In this document: piece by piece, positions 23,390 through 34,935 of the stretch
How positions within the stretch are numbered: position 1 is the stretch's first letter
How the letters are laid out: each line of letters starts with the position of its first letter
Assembly: GCF_900005765.1 (NCBI RefSeq)
Contig: NC_041688.1
Location: 963,341-1,027,340, forward strand
Source: Plasmodium relictum
Lineage: Eukaryota; Apicomplexa; Aconoidasida; Haemosporida; Plasmodiidae
Direction of reading: 5' to 3'
Length of the DNA stretch: 64,000 nucleotides
Notes under the pieces: generated by a model
The model's database searches: none
Told to the model about the DNA's origin: nothing
The model's input: only the letters and a program-made list of their open reading frames with translations
Made by a program: the position numbers and the translations under genes

Positions 23390-25637
23390 ATTTTTTTTTT
23401 TATTTAAAAATATTTCACACACTTTATATATATATATATATATAAAAAAAAAGTTAAAAAGTTTGGCATATTTACATATAAGAAATTAACCAATATTGTC
23501 ATCATAGTATTTTTATATAAGAAATGCACTAAGCTTTATATTTGTTCTTTTTATTTTAAAATGTATATAAATAAATAAAAATTTATCACTTCATATATTA
23601 ATATATTTTATAAAATATTAAAAAAGTTTATACATATATTATAAAAGGATACATAATAAAATTTATAATTTGGGCTTTTTAATTTAAAAAGAAAATAAAA
23701 AAGAGTAAAAAAGATTAAAAAGTAAAATTCTAAAAATAAGAGTAAAAAAAAGGAAAAAGAAATATATGCATTCATATTTCATTAAAAAGGCTTATTTATA
23801 TTTTTTCCATTTTTTATAATTTATTATTTTTTTTTTTTTTTTTATTCTTCCTTTTATCAAAATTTTAAATAATTTATTATATACGTTCAATAGTTTTAAT
23901 AATATTTTCTATTATTATTACAAATTTAAATTTTTGTAAGTTATTTTTCTTCTTTTTTTAAATATAAAATTTTTATAAAATGTTTATTTGATTTTAAGAA
24001 TACCACATCATTATAATATATAAAATACAAATATATAGTAAATTTAGCTTCTATAAATTTATTTAAAAAAAAAAAATAAGAAAAATACAGAAAAAAATAA
24101 ATTTAAAAGAATATATTTTTATAATAAAATCTCTAAATTTCTAAAATAATAAAAAGAAAAAAAAAAAAAAATTCTTTTTAAATACAAAAAAAAAAGAATA
24201 AGTTATTTTATTATAATTATAGAAAATACAATAATTTCTTCTTGTCTATATTAATGTTATTGTTTAATGTTGTATTTTTATTTGTAATACTTATTTATTA
24301 TTACTTTTTTATTTTATATATTTATTTATTTATTTATTTTTTGTATCCAATAATATAATTTTTTATTATTTATATTCTTATGTTCTAACATTAAAATGAA
24401 ACTATATTATTTTTATATTTTTCTTTTTTACTTCAATACTTCTATTTCATCAGTAAACAAGCATTTTAAAAATTGTGTTTTTTCCATAAAAATTAATATA
24501 ATAAAAAAGTTCATACTATATAACTATCTTTTATAAATTATTTATTAACAATCAGTGTTCCTAATGTAATACTTTTTTCATTAAAATTTGCCTTTTAATT
24601 TTTTTATATTTTAACAAAAAGTAAATAATGAAATATTTCCAAAAATATTTTAGAAAAATTATAATAATAAATTAAATAAAGTATATATGAAAATAGTAGA
24701 CTAACAACCAAAAGATAAAGTTGTTTTTACCTTAAAATAATTTAAGCATTAATAAAAAGGAAGCATTTGAAAAATAAAAATTTTCTAAAAGTTTTTACCA
24801 TATAATAAAATTCTAGTTACTGAGATAGAAGTATAGTTGTATAATATTCTTTATTATATATAAATATATTTATATAATGAATAAGTTTGTTTACTTCAAA
24901 ATTTTAAGTAAAGACATTAAATGTTTTAATATAAAAAAAAATTCATTATTTTCTAATGTTAATATTAATATTTTTAACTTTTTAATTTATTTTTTTAATT
25001 TTTTTCTTTAGAAATTTCAACTATCTTTATATAATATTTATTAATATTAATTATGCTCTTTTTTTTTTTCTTTTTTTTTTGGTAGTATAACAATAATATA
25101 TATTCTTCATGAATAATTTTTTTTTTTTTTTTACTTAAGAATTGTTCATTAGTCTACATACTTTTTCTGTAATTTAAATTATGTATTTTACCCTGCTGTG
25201 TATAATTATTTAATTTCAAAAAAAATATAAAAATTTAAGCACTGATTAAAAAATCTTAATAAAAAGATGTATAAATAAAAAAAAAAACTAAATAAATTGT
25301 ATTAAAAATTATTTATATTTTTATAAATATATTAATTTATACATATATACACCTCTAGGTAATTATGCAATATGTACATCTTTTTTTTTTAAATTTTAAT
25401 TTAAAAAATATTTATACATTTTATAGTCTTAGTTTTTTTTTTCTTTTTAAATAATAATAAAAAAAAAAAAAAAAAGGAAAATACCTAAAATAATAAAATA
25501 AAGAATTAAAAAAAAAAAAAAAATAATTTAATTGAAAATGTAACAAAATAAAGTAAAAAAAATGAATTTATATATTTAATTAATATTTACAATTAAAGAT
25601 TTATTTATTTTTTTTTTAATTAAAGGATAGGATTTTT

Positions 25638-25676
<39 letters not shown>

Positions 25677-25882
25677 GACATAACTTTAAAAATACATATA
25701 TATAATAAAAAAAACAACAAAAAAAAAAAAAAAAATATATATAAAAAGGGACAAAAATAAGGAAAAAAAAAAAAATATATGTATTAGTAAAATTACTTTT
25801 AAAAGATATTCAAAAAAAAATATCATAAATACTTAAATATATATTACCAGAAAAATTAATTTCAATATTGAAATATTTTAAA
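23390..25882. other. Long intergenic region between SUMO and the coiled-coil membrane protein
   Basis: This 2.5 kb spacer separates two plus-strand genes. It is A/T-rich with poly(A) tracts (25459-25475, 25510-25522, 25723-25735) and a TA tract (25640-25672). A 46-codon frame at about 24397-24537 starts with a signal-peptide-like sequence, but no second exon could be found. Two imperfectly inverted 20-nt segments lie at 24434-24456 and about 24817-24836. No RNA gene was recognised. The promoter of the membrane-protein gene is expected in the last part. Confidence 0.45.
25640..25672. repeat. (TA)n tract
   Basis: An alternating TA run of about 33 bp, some 210 bp upstream of the membrane-protein start codon. 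Confidence 0.85.
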
Positions 25883-27118
25883 ATGAAATTATCTACTATT
25901 GTATTTTTTTTTCTTTTTGTATTTATTATAAATTTTATAAAGTGTGAATCCAATAAAAATGGGGAATCAAATACATGTGAAGAAGAAAAAAATTTAATTC
26001 TTCAAAAAATGAAATTAACTGAAGAAAAATTGAATAAATGTATGGAAAATAGTAAAAAAATTAGCGAAATTCAATTACAATTAAATAATTGCAAGGAAAA
26101 CGAAACAAAATGCAATAAACAGTTGAAAGCTAGCGATACGAAATGTAATGAAGAATTAAGTAAGAAAAAAAGAGAAATGAATGAATTAAAGGATAAAATA
26201 AGTAATTTAGAAAATAAAATTATGAATGTAGAAGAAAATGGAGAAAATAAAAAAGATACCTACAAAAGTAGGGGTAATAAGGAAGATAATTACATAATAT
26301 CTTATGATATATTTAAAAGTTATCTTTTTAAAATTTATAAAATATATAAAACTTTTTATATAATATTAGTTGAAAAAACATATATTTCAAATATGAAAAG
26401 TAAAATATCTGATTATAAAGATTTATTTATAAAAGTTATCAAGATATATAGTCTTATAATTCGTGGAAAGTTACATACATATAATAAGTTATTATTAGAG
26501 AATAATCATATGAAAAATTTTATGATAATTCTAAAAAATATTCAGGCAAATCAATATATAGCTTTATTAAAAAAAAAAACTACAGAAATTACATTAACAA
26601 CAAAAAACATTTTAATGAATATCCTAATTCAAACAAAACCCAAATTAGAATTATATAAAAGTAATATTAATGAAAATATACAAATTTTTTTAGGAAAATT
26701 ACAAAGTAATTCAGAATCTTTGTTAGATCATTTATATTCTATAAATCCAGATATAAAGGGAATAATACCAGTAAAATTATATGATCAAATTATTTTATTA
26801 ATATTCTTTACTATAGTTAATGTTATACATTTGTATATCTTCTTTTATTTCTTCTTTGTAATATTTAAATTTATTAAAAAAACAATTTATTTATTATTGA
26901 GATGGACAATTTTTATTATTACTTTTATTTTAAAAATATTCTTTTTTTTCATAACTCTTCCAATAAGGCCATTTATGAAAAAAAAAAAAAATAAAAATAG
27001 AAAAGCATATAAGAAACATGATGAAAATATTTATAGTAACCCAGAAAGAACTACATATCAGCAAAATGAATTCAAAAGAATGAATAAAAATCAACATATA
27101 AAGCAGAGAAAATATTGA
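25883..27118 (+). CDS. Signal peptide, Cys-containing coiled coil and membrane protein, unknown function
   Basis: The frame opens at a TTG at 25868, but the first ATG is at 25883, giving 411 residues. MKLSTIVFFFLFVFIINFIKC is a signal peptide. A heptad-like coiled coil follows (about residues 30-125) with six Cys at irregular spacing, including NNCKENETKCNKQL and DTKCNEE. The middle (130-295) is helical and basic. Then comes a very hydrophobic region (about 298-368, LYDQIILLIFFTIVNVIHLY onwards) that can hold two or three membrane segments. The cytosolic tail is basic (KKKKNKNRK). A lumenal coiled coil that could form disulfide-linked oligomers, anchored in a secretory-pathway or vacuolar membrane, is a reasonable reading. 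I do not recognise a family, and the gene has no introns. Confidence 0.75.
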   Translation: MKLSTIVFFFLFVFIINFIKCESNKNGESNTCEEEKNLILQKMKLTEEKLNKCMENSKKISEIQLQLNNCKENETKCNKQLKASDTKCNEELSKKKREMNELKDKISNLENKIMNVEENGENKKDTYKSRGNKEDNYIISYDIFKSYLFKIYKIYKTFYIILVEKTYISNMKSKISDYKDLFIKVIKIYSLIIRGKLHTYNKLLLENNHMKNFMIILKNIQANQYIALLKKKTTEITLTTKNILMNILIQTKPKLELYKSNINENIQIFLGKLQSNSESLLDHLYSINPDIKGIIPVKLYDQIILLIFFTIVNVIHLYIFFYFFFVIFKFIKKTIYLLLRWTIFIITFILKIFFFFITLPIRPFMKKKKNKNRKAYKKHDENIYSNPERTTYQQNEFKRMNKNQHIKQRKY

Positions 27119-28623
27119 GATTCACTTCTATTTAATTATCATACATATATGTACCTTTTATTTTTTTTTAAAAATCCAAATTATAATATTATTATATTTC
27201 TATTCACAAAATGGAATATAAATAATGTGAAAAAAAAAAAAAGTAAAATAGTAAAAAAATGAAATAAGAAAAAAAGTAAATTAAAAAGTAACGGGCTAAA
27301 AAAGAATAAAAAATAAAATTTTTTAAAAGAAATTATTTTGTATTAAAATTTTTTATATTATAATTATTTTATATGTTATATATATATATGGTATTAATTA
27401 AAATAACAGAATAAAGAAACATTATAGAGTTTCAAAGTAATCAGTATTTAATAAGCAATTGTAAAAATTTTTTATACGTAACAAAGTTTCAAGTTTATTT
27501 TATATAGTTTTAAAAATTATACACTTTTATGTTTTATATTAATTTTAATGTCTTCATTATGTTTCTAATTGAATTTTTTATTTTTATTTTTATTTTCATT
27601 TTTTTTTTTTTTTTTTTTTTTTTTGAAGGTTTAAATATATTTTAAATATTTTAAAAATTTTAATTCATAAATATTAATTTTTATGAATAATACATACATA
27701 AAAAGAAAAAAAAAAATTTTTCTATATATATTTTATTATATATATCCTTTTCATATATCTCTTGTATTTCTATATATATAATTATATATACGTTTATAGA
27801 ATAAGTTTTTTTTTTTTTTTTCATGTCTGAAAAATAAAAAAAAACTGTACTTTGGAAATTTTTATAAATACATTTTTTCTACATTAAAAAAACAAATAAG
27901 TAAAAAAAAAAAAAAAATAAATAAATAAATTTTATAAAACAAAATAATGATTTAATGTTTATCAAATATGAAAAGCTTTATTTTTATTATTATCACAATA
28001 TTTTTTAAAAGGATACAAAATTTTAATGTTTGATCAAATCTTGGAAAATTTTTATTTTAAAATAAAGAACAAAAAACAAAAAAAAAAGAAGAAAAATAAG
28101 AAAAAGAACATATATATTATATCAATACTCAAAGAAAAGAAAAAACAAAACGTTGAAAAAAAAAAAAATCATCATATTTAAAACAAAACTTTAAAAATAT
28201 ATGAATCTTCATTTGTAATTTTCAAAATAGAGACTATTTTATAATATATAAAATAAATAGTCAACAACCATTAAAATTATATAAAAATAAGAAAAAATAA
28301 ACTAAATAAAAAAAAAAAAAAAAAAGATGAATAGATATAAATATACTGAATCTTCAAAATACTCGTAACAACCAAAAAAAAAAAAAAAGATGAAATAAAA
28401 ATAATGTGAAAGTTTTAAAATTACTAATATATATTAATAAATTAATTGAATACATATAAAAAAAAATTTTAGAATAAAATGTAAAAATATTAAGATACTA
28501 TTTATGTATATATAAATTTAATAAAAAAAAAGTTTTTTTTCTTTTTAGAATTCAATGAATAAAGAAGTTAAACAGAAGTATTATTATTTTATTTTGTTTC
28601 TTTTTTTTTTTTTTTTCCCATAA
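27119..28623. other. Convergent 3' intergenic region
   Basis: This 1.5 kb A/T spacer lies between the 3' ends of the membrane-protein gene (+) and SWC5 (-). It has a poly(T) run at about 27601-27624 and poly(A) runs near 27902-27917 and 28311-28325. No exon, RNA gene or repeat beyond simple sequence was seen. Confidence 0.55.
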
Positions 28624-29436
28624 CTATGTCAACTTTTTTTTAACTTTACTTTCAAATAACTTTCTTTCTACATTTTCTGCAAAAAATTTATTCTCCAAAT
28701 AATTCTGTTTAGATTTTAATTTTTCCTCGTCTATAGAATTAGCTATTTTGTAATTTTTCCAGTCTTCTGTTGATTTATCAACTGTATTAATTTGTTTATT
28801 TTCTTGAATACTTTGTATAAGTTTATCAATATTTTTAAAATTACCTCCCAAATCCGTTTTATTTTTTGTTTTTAAATATCTTTTATATGCAACAGATGTT
28901 TTATCAATCTTTTTTTTTATTGTATAAATTTTACCTGCATACATATATTTTTTTTCTATATCTACTGAATTATTATCATAAAAAGATTCTAATGCATTCT
29001 TAACAGTCTCTGATATATCATTATTATTATTATTATTTCTACATAATTTCTTAAATTCTTTTACATTTAATATAGCAGAATTTTCTTCGTCTAAAGAGCA
29101 GTATTTATTTATATGATTTAGTAATTTTTTTTTTGTATTGTAATTTTTCTCTATTTGTGGATATTTTTTATGAAATTGTAACAAAAAATCTTCTTTATCA
29201 ATGTGTGTTTCATGCTTGTATAACTTCTCATATTCTTGATTAATTTCATTATATGTTTTATCTATTTTTTCTTTTATTATTGCATTTTTTATTGTATTTT
29301 CAACATTCTTTAAACTTCTTTCCTTTCTTGTTTTCTTTTTTTTTTTCTTCATTTCTTCCCTTAATTCCTCCTCAATATCATAGTTTTCATCCTCTTCATC
29401 AGATGATAAAAACTGCATAGTCAATATATTAGCCAT
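28624..29436 (-). CDS. SWC5: SWC5/BCNT (CFDP1) family, SWR1 chromatin-remodelling subunit
   Basis: SWC5 is part of the SWR1 complex that exchanges H2A for the variant H2A.Z. The 270-residue protein starts with an acidic patch (SSDEEDENYDIEEELREE, residues 11-28) of the type that binds H2A-H2B dimers, followed by a Lys-rich stretch. The C-terminal 100 residues match the BCNT-C domain: YAGKIYTIKKKID, then TVDKSTEDWKNYK, and YLENKFFAENVERKLFESK. These align with the FAGEEVRVTKEVD, LEKSKLDWESFK and YIERKAFLDRVDHRQFE-type blocks of human CFDP1. The residues between are charged helix. The gene is intronless and divergent from MSH6. H2A.Z is established in Plasmodium, so the role is expected; the assignment is by domain recognition. 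Confidence 0.85.
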   Translation of the reverse strand: MANILTMQFLSSDEEDENYDIEEELREEMKKKKKKTRKERSLKNVENTIKNAIIKEKIDKTYNEINQEYEKLYKHETHIDKEDFLLQFHKKYPQIEKNYNTKKKLLNHINKYCSLDEENSAILNVKEFKKLCRNNNNNNDISETVKNALESFYDNNSVDIEKKYMYAGKIYTIKKKIDKTSVAYKRYLKTKNKTDLGGNFKNIDKLIQSIQENKQINTVDKSTEDWKNYKIANSIDEEKLKSKQNYLENKFFAENVERKLFESKVKKKLT

Positions 29437-29579
29437 TTTTTTTTAAATTAAATGAAAAATATTTTTAATAATTTTATTGTTTTCTATTTATCAAAATAAA
29501 AAAAATAAATAAAAAATAATTGTTCATTAAAATTTTCAATATATTCAAAAAAAATATCATAAAATGTTATAAAATGTAC

Positions 29580-29624
<45 letters not shown>

Positions 29625-31224
29625 TTATACACACAAACTCCTTATAAAACTATATATTTTATTATCTAATTTAACTGTTAATATACACTAGCTTTTATTA
29701 ATTTTTTTTTTTTAGTAGCATCTCTATCTGAGTTATCTTTATTTTTTATGATATATATTCGCCTTTAAAATAGTAATAAAATGAAAAAAAAAAAAGCAAA
29801 AAAAAAAAAAAAAAATTCACAAATGTTGCATTAATATGATTCCATTTTTTTTTTTTTTTTTTTCTAGTATTGTTTTTTTTATATTTAAGTAAATTTACTT
29901 TTTTAATTTTTTAATTATTTTCTTTTTAATTTTAAAACTACTATCTAAAATTTATAAGTTATAGTAGGGATGAAGAGATACTTCATGTTAATATATTATT
30001 CATAACCTTTGAAATGACAATATAAATTTTATTATATTTTTTTTTTTTTTTTTTAAAAAAGAGAACAATTTTTTTTTTTTAACATAATGTTAAAATAGAA
30101 AAAGTTAATTTTTTACATTAATTTTTTTAAACATTTTTTAATACCTAATATAAATAAATTACACACTAAAGTTAAAATTATGCAACAATAATAAAATTTA
30201 TCAAAATGGAATAAAAAAAAGAAAATGAATATTGAAAACTATATATATATATATAAATTAGTTATATAAATAGTTTTTATGTTTTTTTATTTTTATAAAT
30301 ATAAGTAAATATATGCATTTTCTTTTTTTTTATCTTTTTTTCCCTTTTTATTTCATAAGTCTATATATACATATATTTAAAAAAAAAGAAAAAATTTAAG
30401 GAATATATAAAAATAGTAATTCCTCCAATTATAAATTTTTAATAATAATACATTTGAAATATTTCATAATAGTTAAATTGAATAACTTTTTTTTTTTTTT
30501 ATAAAAATAACACAAAATATCTATACATTGTATATATATAATAGATGATATATAAAGAAAAAAAGAAAAATTTAAATTTATATTAATATTAAGGTAATAC
30601 ATATATGTAGATATATAAAAACATTATTTGTATATTTTTTAATTAATAATAATATAAAAAAAGAGGATATATTTTTCCTAGACATATATATATATATACA
30701 TGTGTAAGTTTCTTAGTTAATAGACACGATTAAATTATATGAAAAAAAGATTAACTATTTATAAAATTTAGTGATGAAAAAATAAAATTAACATAAAAAG
30801 AAAAGTATATTTTCATATATATAATGAATAAATTATGATTTTTATAAAAAAAAACTAATGAAATTCTTTATTAGAAAATCTTTTATGCACATACTAATAG
30901 ATTATTAAAAAGAAAATAATAATAGAAATATATTAAGAAATATAAAATAATTGTATAATAATAATAATAATAATATATAAAGATATTTAAATTTTTTTTT
31001 TTTTTTAAAATGATATATGCGAATATAATTTAGATTATAAAAAAAAAAATTTTTATTTTTTTTACAACTTTTCAAAATTTTCAAAAAATTGCTTATGTGT
31101 TATATAGATTTAATAGATTAATAAAAATTATATAATTCATTATTCATTTCATCTCTGATTATTTAAATTTTATTATATATATATATATATTTTTTTTTTT
31201 ATAAGAATTTAAAAAATAGAAGAA
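29437..31224. promoter_or_regulatory. Divergent SWC5/MSH6 upstream region
   Basis: This 1.8 kb region separates the divergent starts of SWC5 and MSH6. It contains a TA tract (29582-29615), a poly(T) run near 30040-30054, and an (ATA)n run near 30954-30975. It should hold both promoters. No defined motif or coding exon was seen. Confidence 0.5.
29582..29615. repeat. (TA)n tract
   Basis: An alternating TA run of about 34 bp, roughly 150 bp upstream of the SWC5 start codon. Confidence 0.85.
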
Positions 31225-34200
31225 ATGCCTGAAGCTAATAAAGAAAATTCTTCATGTCCTTCCTACTCAAATAAAAAACAGTCATCTATTTTAAGCTTTT
31301 TTAAAACAAACAACACTAAAGTAAAAAAAAATGAAGTAACTACAAATGATTTAAATAATAAATTAGATGTAGGAAAAGGAAATAACGGAAATGAAAATAA
31401 AGTATGTAGCAATATAGAAGATAAAAATGAAAATTGTTTAAATAATGATAATAAAAATACTAACGATAATAATGATAATAATGATAAAAAAATAGTTGAA
31501 TTAAATTCAAAATTAAATATGTTGGATAACTTTACATCTAATACAGAAAAGAATAATGAAGAGAAAAATAGTAAGATGCATAATATGCTTTTTGATAATG
31601 ATAATAATAAAAACGATGCAATTTATAATAAAGAGTATATTCCCAATGAAGAATCAAGTACAGAAGATGATATTATTATAAAAAAGAAGAGAAAAATTGT
31701 TCTTGACGCATCAAGTGAAGATGCAATTGATAATAAACAAAAGGAACAAATTAAAAATATAAATAACAAAGGAGTTGATGGCAAATTAAGCAATTTATTG
31801 TATCAACCAAATGAAAAAATAGAGGAAACAGTATTCAATGAAAATAGATCCAATGATATAAAGTATATACAAAAAAGAAAAGGAGAGGATACAAAAAAAT
31901 CACAAGAATTAGATTTTCTAAGAAACAAATATTTAAGTCTACCAATTAGTATGACTAATGACAAATTCCGATTATATATAGAACAGTACTTTTTGTATTG
32001 TAATACTTTTGAGTTTCCTAAATGGATACAACCACAATATATCAGAGATAGTAATCTCAATAACCCTGAAAGTCCTAATTATGACTGCACAACAATGTGG
32101 ACTCCCCCACCTGATCACAAGTGGGCATTGGAATATAAACAAGCTCATTATACTCCAGGTATGCAGCAATTTTGGAAAATCAAGGCTAAAAATTTTGATA
32201 AAATAATATTTTTTAAAATGGGAAGGTTTTATGAAATATTTTATATTGATGCTTGCTTTATGCATACTATATGTGGATTGAATTGGATGGGTGGAGAGCA
32301 AAAGCCGCATTTAGGATTTCCTGAGCAGTCATTACATTTTTATGCAAAAAAAGTTATTAATAGTGGACATAAGGTTGTTGTAATTGAACAAATGGAAACC
32401 CCTAAAGAAATGGAACAGAGAAATAAGGAGTGTTCAGGGCCAAAAGATAAAGCTATTAAAAGAGAAATTAATGAAATATATACAAAAGGAACAATATTAC
32501 ATGATAATATGCTAACAGCTGAAACAAAATATTTAGTTTGTTTTTATTTTGATGAAATAGAAGAAGTAGATGATTCCAATAGCCAATCAAAAACTAAATG
32601 TAATTTTGGATTTGTAGTCAGCGATATTGCTACTTCATATATTGCAGTAGGATATTGCAATGACGATGAATCGAGAATCGAATTGAGAACAATTCTTGCT
32701 CAGTTATGTCCTGCAGAGATTCTATATTGTTCTAAAAATATTAATAAAGAAGTTTTATCTATTTTTAAAAATATTGCCACTTCTCCTGAATTAACTAGTT
32801 TAAACAACTTTCCTAATATAATTTCGTCTTTTGATGAAATTAATAAATATTTTGAAAATATGCCCCAAAGCTTAGAAATATATAAAGAACAAAATAGTGT
32901 AATTTGCGCATTTGGAGGATTTATTGTTTATTTGAGATCATTATTATTAGATAAGAAAATTTTTAAATTCTGCAAAGTAGAACATTACGATTTATTTAAA
33001 AAAGAAAATTATATGATATTAGATGCAACCGCGCTAAAACATTTAGAAATATTAGAAACTCAGTCAGGAGATACAAAAAATTCATTATATGATTATGTGA
33101 ACAAAACATGTACTAATTTCGGTGCTCGTAATTTAAGAAGGTGGATATGCAGCCCCTTACTAGATTGCAAAAAAATTAATGAACGGTTAGATGTTGTAGA
33201 TTTTTTAAGAAAAAATGAGCACATTTTGTCTTTAATTAGATTAAAATTAAAGAAATTACCTGATATAGAAAGACTTTTAAACAAAATTTGCATTCAAGCA
33301 TCACAAAGTGAACGAGGTGCTGTTTTTTTTGATAATATTGTAAACACAAAATTAAGAGAATTTGTAACCTTTTTAAATGCATTTAAAGAAATAGATACTT
33401 TATTAAAGGAAATAAATACTATAGACAAAGATGAAGAATTACCATCTCGTCTTTTCGAAATATGTAATACACCTGATAATAAAAGAAACGATTTAAAAGG
33501 GTCTTTTCCAGATATAGAAAATATTACCAATGAATTTTTGCAAAAAATTGAGTTTGATGGAGAAAAGGAATATAAACCTGCTGAAGGTTGTGATGAAATA
33601 ATTGATCAGATAAATAAAAAAGAAAAAGATATTGAAAATCAGTTAAATCAAATATTAAACAATATGAAAAAATATTTGAAAATACCTACTTTGAAGTTTG
33701 TTCATGCGAAATATAAGTATGAAGTAGAGTGTCCTGACAATGTACCTAAATCTTTTTTAAAAGAAGTTGAAATTACTTCCGCTAAAAAAGGTTATGTTAG
33801 AGTCCAAAATGAAGAAATAAAAAATTATGTAGAAATGCTAGATGATATTGAGCAAGAAAAAAAAGATGCTATTTATCCTTTTTTTCAAAAAATATTTCAA
33901 TTATTTTATGCTCATTATGAAAAATATGTATCCGCAAGCAGATTAATTGCAGAATTAGATTGTTTGCAAGCATTTTCATATGTAGCTTTAAATACTTCTT
34001 TCTCATTAACTAGACCTTTATTACATCCAATATGTTATGATAATAAAGAAAAGGAGAAAAACATAAATAAAGAAGAGAAAGTAGGAGAAACACAAAATTC
34101 TCAAAGCATTCCTAGTAGTAGTGATAATAAAAAACCAATTTTAATTTTAGAAAATAATATTCATCCTGTCGTTGCTACATTAATGCCTAATTTTATTTCA

Positions 34201-34935
34201 AATAATATTTACATGGGATGCGATCAGGAAGAACAATCTACTTTGTTATTAACAGGACCAAATATGGGAGGTAAAAGTACCTTATTACGTCAAACAGCTA
34301 TTTCTGTTATTTTAGCACAAATAGGTGCATTTGTTCCCAGTACATATTGTGAATTAACTATTGTCGATAAAATTTTTACTAGGTTAGGATCAAGTGATAA
34401 CTTATTTGAAGGAAAAAGTACCTTCTTAGTAGAGTTAGAAGATATTTCTAATTTATTAAAACAAAGTACAAAATATAGCTTAGCTATACTAGATGAATTA
34501 GGAAGAGGAACATCTTCCTTTGATGGAACAGCAATTGCTTTATCTACCTTAGAACAAATATCGGATGTAATTAAATGTAGGTGTATTTTTTCAACACACT
34601 ATCATTTACTGGTAGAAGAAGTTAAGCATAATAGAAATATATCCAACTATCATATGAGTTTAAGTATTGATGATGAACAAGAAAAAATTATATTTTTGTA
34701 TAAATTTATAAAAGGAGTGTGCCCCAAATCATTTGGTATTCATATAGCTAAATTAGCTGGACTTCCAAAAGAAATAATTGATTTAGCACATGAAAAATCA
34801 ATATTATTTGAAAATGTAACAGATGAATTTTGTAAAATTATAAAATATAAAAATATTATACGTTCTTTATTAAATGCAAGTGATGACCAAACTTTAGCTA
34901 CATTATTTCATAAATTCAAAAAGGATTTTTCTTAA
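31225..34935 (+). CDS. MSH6: DNA mismatch repair protein MSH6
   Basis: MSH6 pairs with MSH2 (MutS-alpha) to recognise base mismatches and small loops. The 1236-residue protein has a PCNA-binding PIP box at residues 19-26 (QSSILSFF) and an Asn/Asp/Lys-rich linker to about residue 230. The mismatch-binding domain contains GRFYE, where F335 and E337 are the stacking Phe and hydrogen-bonding Glu. The lever and clamp domains follow, then the ATPase: Walker A GPNMGGKST (1011-1019), Walker B LAILDELGRGTS with D1090-E1091, and the STHYH switch. The Phe-x-Glu motif separates MSH6 from MSH2. An Asn/Lys-rich insertion sits just before the ATPase domain (about 940-970). The linker lacks a recognisable PWWP domain, as in fungi. 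The gene is intronless. Confidence 0.96.
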   Translation: MPEANKENSSCPSYSNKKQSSILSFFKTNNTKVKKNEVTTNDLNNKLDVGKGNNGNENKVCSNIEDKNENCLNNDNKNTNDNNDNNDKKIVELNSKLNMLDNFTSNTEKNNEEKNSKMHNMLFDNDNNKNDAIYNKEYIPNEESSTEDDIIIKKKRKIVLDASSEDAIDNKQKEQIKNINNKGVDGKLSNLLYQPNEKIEETVFNENRSNDIKYIQKRKGEDTKKSQELDFLRNKYLSLPISMTNDKFRLYIEQYFLYCNTFEFPKWIQPQYIRDSNLNNPESPNYDCTTMWTPPPDHKWALEYKQAHYTPGMQQFWKIKAKNFDKIIFFKMGRFYEIFYIDACFMHTICGLNWMGGEQKPHLGFPEQSLHFYAKKVINSGHKVVVIEQMETPKEMEQRNKECSGPKDKAIKREINEIYTKGTILHDNMLTAETKYLVCFYFDEIEEVDDSNSQSKTKCNFGFVVSDIATSYIAVGYCNDDESRIELRTILAQLCPAEILYCSKNINKEVLSIFKNIATSPELTSLNNFPNIISSFDEINKYFENMPQSLEIYKEQNSVICAFGGFIVYLRSLLLDKKIFKFCKVEHYDLFKKENYMILDATALKHLEILETQSGDTKNSLYDYVNKTCTNFGARNLRRWICSPLLDCKKINERLDVVDFLRKNEHILSLIRLKLKKLPDIERLLNKICIQASQSERGAVFFDNIVNTKLREFVTFLNAFKEIDTLLKEINTIDKDEELPSRLFEICNTPDNKRNDLKGSFPDIENITNEFLQKIEFDGEKEYKPAEGCDEIIDQINKKEKDIENQLNQILNNMKKYLKIPTLKFVHAKYKYEVECPDNVPKSFLKEVEITSAKKGYVRVQNEEIKNYVEMLDDIEQEKKDAIYPFFQKIFQLFYAHYEKYVSASRLIAELDCLQAFSYVALNTSFSLTRPLLHPICYDNKEKEKNINKEEKVGETQNSQSIPSSSDNKKPILILENNIHPVVATLMPNFISNNIYMGCDQEEQSTLLLTGPNMGGKSTLLRQTAISVILAQIGAFVPSTYCELTIVDKIFTRLGSSDNLFEGKSTFLVELEDISNLLKQSTKYSLAILDELGRGTSSFDGTAIALSTLEQISDVIKCRCIFSTHYHLLVEEVKHNRNISNYHMSLSIDDEQEKIIFLYKFIKGVCPKSFGIHIAKLAGLPKEIIDLAHEKSILFENVTDEFCKIIKYKNIIRSLLNASDDQTLATLFHKFKKDFS

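Noticed and set aside
23286-23489. Plus-strand 67-codon frame
   Set aside because: It is SUMO exon 2 read out of frame; the correct frame gives the canonical SUMO C-terminus ending in diglycine.
24541-24640. Segment containing GCCTTTTAATTTTT considered as a U5-like snRNA loop
   Set aside because: Only a short word resembles the U5 loop; no stem or Sm site pattern could be built around it.
32009-33530. Several short frames on both strands inside MSH6
   Set aside because: They are shadows of the well-conserved MSH6 frame and encode no recognisable sequence.
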